Shown: positions 55,436 to 64,000 of the stretch, piece after piece
How the letters are laid out: every line of letters begins with the position of its first letter
Numbering within the stretch: the stretch's first letter is position 1
NCBI GenBank assembly: GCA_015680685.1
Contig: MNCI01015670.1
Location: 785,916 to 849,915 of the forward strand
Source: Gnetum montanum
Taxonomy: Eukaryota; Streptophyta; Gnetopsida; Gnetales; Gnetaceae
Reading direction: 5' to 3'
Length of the DNA: 64,000 bases
Translations under genes and position numbers: made by a program
Notes under the pieces: model-generated
Databases searched by the model: none
The model's input: only the letters and a program-made list of their open reading frames with translations
What the model was told of the DNA's origin: nothing

Positions 55436-57340
55436 ATGAAAACTTATCCTTGAGTTTCTTACAAAATATTGGGAAGGTATGGGATTATTGACTGAATGAG
55501 AACTGATAGCGACAGGGAATAATAGACTCAAAGTGCTTGGTGAACAAATCGACAAACATATTACAACATTGGTGTTCACACCCTTTGTGGTGAACACTGT
55601 ACATGGATGACATCTAGACCTTCACTTGATAGCTTGAAGAGAAAGATGGAGAAAAGAAAATGAGGCATGTTGCTGCCAACGCTGAGATTGTGCCCTCCGT
55701 TGTTTATCCATAGCCACACAACCAAAATTGTTCATGGTGTAAACGTTCTAGCTCCATTCTATCCTGAGTGCTTCCTCCTATTCCAGTCCATAGTTTGTGT
55801 AATCGCCATCTACACACACAACATAGTTACGAATGAGAAAGGATAAGTAAGCCACACTACAATTAATACCTTTCCTTGATATAAAGCGCATTGGCTGGGT
55901 TGTGGTTATGGCAGAAAATAGGTTAGAGGTTTATTACTAATAACTACCCAAGGTGTAGGGGTTACAAGTAGTATAATGGAGAAATTGAAAAATTTGTACT
56001 AGGGCCCCCATGACTAAGAGCAAACCTTCGGTAGCAATAAGATGGAAAAATATAAGGAACAAGAAAGATGGAAAGAATAACAATGACAACACCAATAAAG
56101 TGGATGTCAAATATGGGGATGGAATGAGAAATGGTTGATTGCAAATAATGTTTAAGGATAATAAGTGCACCAAAAAGGAATGCCAGTGGGTCCTCCCCAA
56201 AGTAGGCTTATGCCCTGACAAACCCACAAACCAAAGAGTCTATAGGCCCTAGGAATGTCATTTGGAAGCAAGAGTTAAAAACTTACCCATAAGAATTTAC
56301 CAAGGAAAAATAATGCATCAACCAAGATATGGACTAATCATAAACTTGGAAATGAGGTGAAAAATGGAAAGAAAGATGGAAAGTAGAAATGGAATAGAAT
56401 CCCAAGAGAAAAGTTGTGTAAAGTCCCTTGTGTATGTCATGGTTAATGTGACTGAGTAGAACTCATTCCAAGTCCAGACTCCAACCAACCATACTTAGTG
56501 ACCTCGCATCAATACACTTGGCCAATCCATTCTCTTGAAGCAACAAGAATGTCTCCACAAAGAGTCACAACCATCCCAAGGAGAGCAAGATGGAGAAGTA
56601 GGAAGCAAGAAAGGGCATTAGTTAGAGGGAACCTTTAGGCATGGGTAACATATCTTTCTAGTGCCATAACTAGGGCTTGTAGCCCATATTGCTTTATTAT
56701 GTCTAAGGGGTGTGCGATGAATTTTGAATTTTTTTTTGCATGAGAACCACACCATGCAAAGACTTATTTTTATTCACTTAGCTTCCTGATATTTGATTGA
56801 TGGTAGAATGGAGAAAAACCCAAGAAAAAGCATCCAAGCACCCAAGAGAATGGCTAGCACAAATGCATCGAATCCCCTTGAAGTCACACCCTTTTCAACC
56901 ATTGAGTCCTTCCCTTAGTTTGAAAAATACCAAGCCACATTCATTAAGAAGTTGATTAGAAAAAATGGACTGTACAGTTCCAAGCCAAGGAAGTCCATAT
57001 AGTTGAATGGATGAATGGACGATGTGGACCCATTGCCTGTTTTATCAAAAGAACCATATCATAATATCAGCATCATAATTCAAAGGTAAAAACCAAACAT
57101 TAGTAATCAACATTATTATGATACAATCCACCATCATGAGCACTTATTGTATGAAAAATGGAAGTAAATCAAACAAAGAAATAGTAAAAATATGAATGTT
57201 GGTATAAGACAAAAAATAAGTAAAACTGAAAAATGTGTAAAACAAAAAAGGTGTAAAACAAAAAAAATACAAAAAGGGCAAAGGGCCTAGAATGTTTGGC
57301 ATAGGTGGCCATCTCTCTCACGAATGAGTTGGAAGGAGGA
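55436..57340 (-). other. T2 3' noncoding region
   Basis: Minus-strand counterpart of T1 45815-47679 and T3 14395-15900. No env-like ORF. Two overlapping minus-strand open stretches at 55937-56227 are not conserved in T1 or T3. Confidence 0.6.
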
Positions 57341-57343
57341 GAT

Positions 57344-58590
57344 CTAAAATAGCGAGCAAGGTTGTCCACAAACAGAGGTAGTATAAGTACTAGCTAATCC
57401 AAGCTTATGGAAAGGTTTGGTTTGTTGGAAATTGACCAAAAATTTCTTATCTGGGCTCTCAGGTTTGTATATCATCATGGCCGTTGAAGGAAAAATTGCA
57501 TGAATGACATAAGGTCCTTTCCAAAGCATTTGAAATTTGGTACATTGTGGGACATGTGTGGGATTCTAGTAGAGAACCTTATCTCCTAGTTGATATTTAA
57601 CTTTCCTAATTCTTAGGTCATGACGTTATTTATTAAAGGCCTTGTGCAATTTGTTAGATGACAGGGTGGCCAATCGATTCTCATCTAGAAGCTTAAGGAT
57701 CATCAACCATTGTTTTTGTGCTAGATTGAGGTCAAGGTTGAGGTCACATGCCATAGATAGTGTATGAAGCTCAATTTGGATGGGGAGTGTTGGTAATTTA
57801 TTGTACACTAACTCATAGGGAGAGTAGCCTATAGGGAGTTTCCATGTGCAGCAATATGCCCAAAGAGCATCATTCAGTTTAGTGCTCTAGTCTCACCTAA
57901 ACTTACTAATGGTTCTTGTCAATATCTTTGTAATCTCCTTGTTGGTGACTTTGGCTTGACCATTCTCTTGGGAGTGATATGGTGTAGTTATTTTATGCTC
58001 AACCCCTATGCATTGCATTAATTTTCGAAAGGTTGCACTTGTGAAGTGTGTACCATTGTTTGAAATAAGTGCACGAGGCATACCAAACCTATTTATGATT
58101 TGTTGTTGAACAAATTGTGTAGCTGTATAATCCTTAACAGCAGTTTCTTTCACCTATTTTGTAGGGTAATCAACGACAACAATAATATAAGATTTTTCAT
58201 TGGACATTGATGTAATCAGACCCATAAAATCAATTCCCCAAATGTAGAAGGGTTTTAAGGTTGGATCCATTGTTGCGGATCCTCCATTCTAGCAGTCATC
58301 CCCCCATCATGTTGACAATGCTCACAAGATTGGACAAAATGATGGGCATCCCAAAACAATGTAGGCCAATAATATCCTACAAGCAAGATCGTAATGGCTA
58401 TTCGTCTCCCAGCGTAATGACTCCTACAAGGACCCTCATGAGCGTCTTGAAGAACTTGTAGTTGATCTACATTGGGAACACACCATTGGACCAAGCCATC
58501 AGGACATACTTTGTAAAGTTGCCCATTGATTTTCATAAAATACTTGGCTTGGTGAAGAAACTGTTATTTCTTTTTAATGTCAAACCCTTG
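57344..58590 (-). pseudogene. pol: T2 integrase
   Basis: The zinc region (58536-58255) reads AHEGPCRSHYAGRR...VQSCEHCQHD with both His and both Cys. The core is WGIDFMGLITSMSNEKSY, then ALISNNGTHF (Asp replaced by Asn) and PYHSQENGQAKVTNKEI (Glu replaced by Lys). Two of three catalytic acids are thus changed. The C-terminal part (57529-57344) has LWKGPYVIHAIFPSTAMMIY. Stops and two frames are used. Directly downstream of RNase H. Confidence 0.82.
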
Positions 58591-58599
58591 TGGTGTTTG

Positions 58600-59190
58600 T
58601 TGTGTAAGGAGATAGGTAAGAATGCTATTATTTTGTCTCTATGGTTAATTGATTATTCACTATACCTGCAAAGAGGAGTTCATCTGGGAAATAATCAGAA
58701 ATTGGATAGTTATTCTCTTTGTTGTCCCATCGCAACTGAGATAAATGATCAGCAACTACGTTCTTGGTGCCTTTATGATCGATCATCGTAAGATCAAACT
58801 TTTGTAAGATTACAAGCCAGCATATGATGCGAGGGCTTACCGTTGGTTTATTCATTAGGAAACTTATTGCACTATGATCCATGTGTATGAATACCTTATA
58901 GCCTAAGACATAGTGCCTAATTTTTCTAGTGCAAACACTACAACCATAAATTCTTTCTCTGTTGTAGTGTAGTTGAGTTGTGCACTAGCAATACTCCTAC
59001 TTGCATAGTGGATGTAATAAGGATGTTTTTGGTCATTTAACTATGTAAGTATGGCTCCTAAAGCATATTTGGATGTGTCAATCATTATGTGGAATGACCT
59101 AGACAAGTTAGGATCTTGTAGGATAGGTGTTTCTACTAGCTTTTATTTTAAAGTTTGGAAAGCTAGTTCACATTCCTTGGTCCATTTGAA
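58600..59190 (-). pseudogene. pol: T2 RT-linked RNase H
   Basis: Reads SFHIMIDTSKYALGAIL (near 59085), PYYIHYASRSIASAQLNYTTTEKEF, then MDHSAISFLMNKPTVSPRII (58882-58823). The MDH Asp is retained, unlike family F. Stops are present. Confidence 0.78.
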
Positions 59191-59199
59191 AGGTATGCC

Positions 59200-60010
59200 C
59201 TTTTTAATTAATTAAACCAATGATTTTGTAACCTTTGAAAAGTTCTCAATAAAGTGTCTATAGTAGCCAGTGTGTCCAAGGAATGATTGGATATCATTTA
59301 CAATTTTTGGTTGATGGGTAATTCCTTGAATAACTTTGAACCTTTCAGGGTCTACCTCTATCCCTATTTGTGAGATCTTATGCCCTAATACTATGCCTTC
59401 TTGGACCATTAAATGGCTTTTCTACTAGTTGAGCCTTAAATCAGTTTCTACACATCATTTTAATACTTGCTCTAACTAGTCCAAGGCTTAATCAAAGCTC
59501 ACTCCATAAGTGGAGAAGTTATCCATGAAGACTTACATACCATTTCCTATATGCTACTAGAATATGCTTAGAACTAATTGTTGAAACATTGCAGGGGCAT
59601 TGCACAAGCCAAACAACATCTGTTTATATGTAAATGTTCCCCAAGGATTGGTGAACGTAGTCTTGGCTTGGTCTTCTGGGGCTATTTGTATTTGGTTGTA
59701 CTCATTATACTCATCCAAAAAACTATAGTAGCGATGCCCTTCAATGGTGTCTAAAACTTGATGTATGAATGGCAACAGAAAGTTGTCTTTGAATGTTTCC
59801 ATATTCAATAGCCTAAAATCTATGCACACCGTCCATTTACCTTCCTTTTTAGGCACAATAACTAAGGGAATAACCCATTCACTATCAGCAATGGGGTATA
59901 TGAACCCATCTTTTAGAAGCTGTTTGATTTTTTCCTTAACCACTTGCTTAAGCTTTGGGTTCAATCGCCTCTATGGTTGTCTTCAAGGCTTCATGGAGGG
60001 GTTGGTGTAA
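59200..60010 (-). pseudogene. pol: T2 reverse transcriptase
   Basis: The open stretch 59964-59557 has NPKLKQVVKEKIKQLLKDGFIYPI, VIPLVIVPKKEGKWTVCIDFRLLN, YYSFLDEYNEYNQIQIAPEDQAKTTF and YKQMLFGLCNAPAMFQQ, a pattern typical of Athila-like RT. The catalytic segment, in the broken part near 59530, reads FMDNFSTYG in place of FMDDFS.YG. The part 59409-59212 has VQEGIVLGHKISQIGIEVDPER and SFLGHTGYYRHFI. Non-functional because of stops and the changed catalytic Asp. Confidence 0.83.
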
Positions 60011-60019
60011 ATTCTATGT

Positions 60020-61106
60020 TGGCATATCCTAGGATCTATTCCAGTTAATTTGGGATATGACTAAGTGAAGGATTTTGACCATTTCTTTATCACTTTTAGT
60101 AGTCCTTTTTGTTGAGGAGCAAGCTTCGTGTTAATAATTATTAGTTTTCCATTTTTAAGAAACATGTATTCCATACCGATGGGTAATGGTTTTAGCTCAA
60201 GGGTCTCTTGCTTAAACTTATCAGGGATTTCCAACTTCTCCCAATTGATATTTTCAAGGTCAAGACTTGGAAGCTGGTGATGGACTTGCTCTAATGTGTT
60301 TATGCTATCGATGTAAGTGCAAGTCAAACCCTTAGTTGGTTCCATGCATATAGTTGAACTGCTCTCTTGATCAGTTGTCAACCACTAGGTGCCTTCTTAT
60401 CTTGTGGCTGCTGCATACAAGTATCTTTGTATATTAGTTACTTGTGCACACTAGTTGCATGCAGGCAATGTTAAACATTGTAAAAACCATGAATTCTGCA
60501 CACAATTACACCCTATGTCACTATATGCGATGCATGAAACTTTCTTCTTCTCGATCTTTCCAAATGTATTTTTCTTTAATATTTCTAGGGAAAGATCGTA
60601 GATTCCTAGGCGTGCATCAATTGTTCTTAGCCACGCTCTTCCCATTATGATTGGGAAGTCCCCCTTACTGTTGTTCACTTGAATCACTAGGAAGTTGGCT
60701 GGATATGACATTCCATAAATAGTGGTAACAGTGCCCTCCACTAGTCAGTCAACTCTAAATGAATATTACTGTTGTTTAGTGAAGGTAGGTTCTAAGCCTT
60801 ATACATTTCTTGAGAAATCAAGTTGACACTAGAACCTGAATCCAAAAGATCTTTGCATGACTCATTTCCATCGAGTTTTAGATATATCCGAGGACTCCCA
60901 AGATCAGAGAATTTCCTAGGAAGATGGCCAACTTTTATCCAATCGGTGATAGCATGAGTTAACATGGCCGTATGCGTTGAGTGCAGTTTTTGGGTTGAAG
61001 GGAGCTCTGAAGTTTCAAGTGATAGTGAGGCAGTTGAAGAATTAGTTGCTTGTGGTTGCAAGGGCTTAGTTGGACTATTGGTTCTAAAGAAAGGTATTTT
61101 CTTCAT
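60020..61106 (-). pseudogene. T2 protease and protease-RT linker
   Basis: Protease: GSPRIYLKLDGNESCKDLL followed by DSGSSVNLISQEMYKA (60840 region, active-site DSG intact). After a frameshift comes EGTVTTIYGMSYPANFLVIQVNN, then GDFPIIMGRAWLRTIDARLGI (60741-60610). The linker 60381-60061 (LEQVHHQLPSLDLENINWEK, LAPQQKGLLKVIKKWSKSF) leads into RT. Confidence 0.82.
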
Positions 61107-63496
61107 GTGGTTGTCAAAACCAACAGTAAGTTGAGCGTTAGCAACTCTTGTGATGTTACATTGTTGTGGCTGGGTAGGGATTTCACCCTACATAGTTGGA
61201 GCAAGTGGTAATGGAGTTAAGGGTGGAAGAAGTGCAGTCGAATGAGAAGAATGGTATATTTGTGGAAGATCTCCCTTAGGAGAAGGAGTCCTATAATACT
61301 TACAAGCTTGGTAGTGAGGTTGAGAAGTAACATGACCAATACAGTCACATGGAGAGACTAACTACTGCACGTAATATCCATAAGGGTCATGTTGCCGATA
61401 AGGATACTGTTGTCATGGTGGTGGCATTCCCCATGATTGTGGGTATTGCCACTATTGATACTGCTTAATTGGTTGTGGTGGAGTTCCACTTGGATAATAT
61501 GTTAAGGGTTGGTGGAACTTCCTTGGGTTACCTTGAGGATAAGGTAACCTTTGGAGTGTTTGCCTTTTGTTTAATCATTAGTTGAGTGCATACACCCCAG
61601 ATTTCTTCAAATGTGAGATTATAGGGAAACATCCTTTAGGATGGTCATATTGGCATATGTTGCATCCACTATCATTGTCTGTATCTAAATCCACAACCTC
61701 TTTGATGATGGCAACTTTTCCCTTACCCTTGTTACATGCATGTTTAATTTCTCTCTTTTTTCTTTTTTTGCGATCACTACGTTGCTCTCTAGACTCTACT
61801 ATTTTAAGAATAGTTTGAAGTATATCATCTAGGGAATCTCACATTTGGTCTACCTTTGTCAATACTTCCAATGCTAATTTTTTGATAGACGAGGTTTTCT
61901 TATTCACCATCTCTTCGAGTGGTGACTCTTCTTCATCCTCACAGAATCTTACTCCCTTCTTTTGGAGGGAAGGATCTCTGTTATATTCCTCCAAACTCTC
62001 TCTTTTCCTTAGCTCATCTTCTTCTTTAGCAACTTGCTCCAATAATCTTTGAACTTGATGGATCCTAAGCTTAGATAGCCTCCCTTGGACATACATCCCA
62101 AGGGTTCTTCACATTTCATGCCTAATCCCATCTACGAGATGGTGTAGTTGATCCCTCTACGAATAACCATGGTAGGGAAATGATGTAACAGTGTATAATA
62201 TCGGCCCATGGAAGCATCAAAGGGTTCATGTCCTCCTTGTTTCTACCCTTGGGTTTGCTTTTGTAGGTTGGACACTCAAGAGTACGTTTGGTACTTATTA
62301 TTGAACAATTCTAACATGGTACTCCACCTACAAATGGATTTCAATTCCAAGGATTGGTACCAGCTTTTTGCTTCTTTGATTAGCATCCATGGAAACAAAT
62401 TTAATTTTTGCCATTCACTTTCTATGTTTTGTAAGGCAGATGCATCATGAAATTCTTGTAGATGATTTTGAGGATCAACGTTGTACCCCTCTTCAAATCG
62501 TGGGATGTTGTTCTTGTCTAATCTCTTGACCCTACTATCTTTTTGATGCCTTTTTGGGATTGTAACAGCCTCAGTTATGTCTAGCATACTTCAAGTAGTG
62601 AGTAGGGGTTCATTGTGATCGCCCAATCTATGGTGTCTATGATGCCTATGTTTTTCCCTACTCTCCCTTCTTTCATGGTGTGTTTCTCTAAAGTTCCCTT
62701 GTTCCCTTTCTTGACTATTTTGTCTATGACTCTTGTTTCACTTACCCTTATCCTCATGGCCTTTTTCTTTATGAATGTGTCCAGATCCTGAAGGAGAGGG
62801 TGAAGGAGATGATGAAGGTGAAGAATAAGAAGGACCATCACCATGTCAATGCTTGCTTCCTTCTATTTGGTGGTCATGGCCTCAATTGCAGTTATGATTG
62901 GAATGTCCATCTTTGTCATGTGTTCGTGTTCCTTTCTTAGATCCTTTATGTTTGTTGGTACTAGAATCTGGGTCATGGATAGTTAGGTAAATATTCTAAT
63001 ACACACCCCCTTGACCGAAGTTAATGGGAAGAACATCATTATGTGGGAAACTACCTGAGGTAGGTTCAACACCCTCATTTTCACCTAGGACATGTGGGAT
63101 GTTCTACGATAACTTTTCCTTCATGGATTCATGATGTCTCTCCTATTGTAAATCCCTTTGATGCTATGCCTCTGTGGGTCGATACTCTCTTGAGTCATGA
63201 TCATGCACAAAGTACTCTACCTATAAATGTTGCATACCAATTCATGTGAGATCATGAAGAAGCATGCCCAGGACAAAGTGATCACGAGGTAACAGTATGT
63301 TACCTTCTAAATCTCACCAATGTAGTTGTCCATCTTGGTGGAGGATAAAGGTAAAGTTTGGTACATATTCATCAAGATGAACATATACCACATGAAACTA
63401 TTGAGGGACTAGCAGATTATCATGTGTACTATGCCTCTGATTGTTCCCTATATCAGACCTAGGCATTGAAACACTTTTGTATAAATAAGGAGACAT
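61107..63496 (-). pseudogene. gag: T2 gag
   Basis: ATG at 63496-63494 (MSPYLYKSVSMPRSD). It shares with T1 the N-terminal YVPNFTFILHQDGQL segment, the His/Lys/Ser-rich middle (about 62850-62590) and the capsid-like part RFEEGYNVDPQNHLQEFHD, SWYQSLELKSICRWSTMLELF (62530-62290). The coiled-coil-like KEEDELRKRESLEEY is near 62020, the zinc-knuckle region near 61640, and the Pro/Tyr/Gln-rich linker at 61540-61200. Multiple stops and three frames. Confidence 0.82.
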
Positions 63497-63615
63497 GACT
63501 GTCTATTCAGTGTACAATGTATTATTATTTATTATTTTTCTTTAACCAACCACAATGGTTCATTCCAATGATGTGAAATATTTCTTATGTTCTAGTTAGC
63601 ACATAAACAACAAAG

Positions 63616-63633
63616 TCCCCGACAATGGCACCA
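63616..63633 (-). other. T2 primer-binding site (tRNA-Asp type)
   Basis: The minus strand reads TGGTGCCATTGTCGGGGA, 15 of 18 matches to TGGCGCCGTTGCCGGGGA; all three differences are C to T or G to A transitions. Confidence 0.88.
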
Positions 63634-63634
63634 A

Positions 63635-64000
63635 TGATGAGTGATGAGGTATCCCTACACTCAACCATACGAATACGAGTGTCCATGCACGATTCGATTG
63701 AATTCCAAGGACTAAGTGCTTATGCACCTTTGTAGAACAAGAATGGGTTGATTAATCATTGTCTTCCCAAGCTTACTTGTATGTCACGATTATATGGTGA
63801 AGTAAACTTGAGGCATATGATTTTTATACTTTTTATGTCTTTATGTCCTACTACTAATAAGGGAGGAGGGAGATAACTAAGTAACTAATTTAATTTGACT
63901 ACTTATTAACTAGGCTCTAATTGATCCTAACACCAGTATCCATTCTCACTTGCCATACACATCCTGAACTAGTGCAAAACTACTAGGATTACCAAATGCT
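63635..64000 (-). repeat. T2 5' LTR, cut by window end
   Basis: Starts TGATGAGTGATGAGG on the plus strand and matches 54612-54980. About 440 bp should lie beyond the window. Confidence 0.92.

Larger units (their letters stand above)
54612..64000 (-). mobile_element. T2: family T element, minus strand, inserted in D integrase (continues past window)
   Basis: 3' LTR 54612-55420, polypurine tract, 3' noncoding region, integrase, RNase H, RT, protease, gag, primer-binding site and the first 366 bp of the 5' LTR (63635-64000) are present in minus orientation. It is the only family-T copy here with all pol domains in consistent order, though with stops and changed catalytic residues. The left flank ATATA (54607-54611) is the predicted target duplication. 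Confidence 0.9.

Noticed and set aside
55937-56227. Hydrophobic minus-strand ORF as an env-like gene of T2
   Set aside because: It is not conserved in T1 or T3, lies in noncoding sequence and has no start or domain.

Overview
The window looks like heterochromatic or intergenic DNA from a large-genome seed plant. It is AT-rich and almost wholly made of layered, decayed LTR retrotransposons. I see no intact host gene, tRNA, rRNA or CRISPR array. The plant assignment rests on the element families (Tat/Athila-like and chromovirus-like Ty3/gypsy), a tRNA-Asp-type primer-binding site, an initiator-Met primer-binding site, a Helitron-type helicase fragment and a fragment resembling the plant DEAD-box helicase RH24. 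A gymnosperm is possible, but the sequence does not settle it.

I name two main families. Family F has primer-binding site TTGGCGCTAGAAGGAGGG and Tat-like pol. It has three copies: E1 (minus, 1 to about 7060, the least decayed), E2 (plus, about 19041-40918, heavily interrupted) and D (plus, left part about 49200-54611). Their pol order is protease, an additional RNase H, RT, RT-linked RNase H, integrase. Family T has LTRs TGATGAG...CTCATCA, a tRNA-Asp-type primer-binding site and Athila-like pol. Its copies are T1 (plus, 41387-48764, complete ends and target duplication, pol deleted), T2 (minus, 54612 to beyond 64000, inserted into D's integrase) and T3 (about 8060-15900, apparently with its LTR-gag part inverted relative to its pol).

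Layout: 1-7060 E1; 7547-8055 RH24-like fragment; 8060-15900 T3; 16636-18365 a chromovirus-like pol fragment with an internal inversion; 18366-19040 the 3' end of an unknown ORF (ORFX); 19041-25770 E2 LTR, gag and pol, with a solo LTR at 22959-24132; 25946-32370 unassigned DNA with tandem repeats, a 488-bp palindrome and a PIF1/Helitron helicase fragment; 32500-34150 ORFX; 34151-40918 E2's 3' LTR split by a 5.9-kb non-autonomous element (34262-40140); 40921-49200 a diverged repeat region split by T1; 49200-54611 D; 54612-64000 T2.

Relative order can be read from nesting. F copies E2 and D are old. The solo LTR and the 5.9-kb element landed in E2, and T2 landed in D. T1 landed in diverged repeats just left of D. 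All coding regions carry stops or frameshifts, many of them TAG where CAG or TGG is expected. Apart from a few LTR TATA boxes and polypurine tracts I see no regulatory sites.
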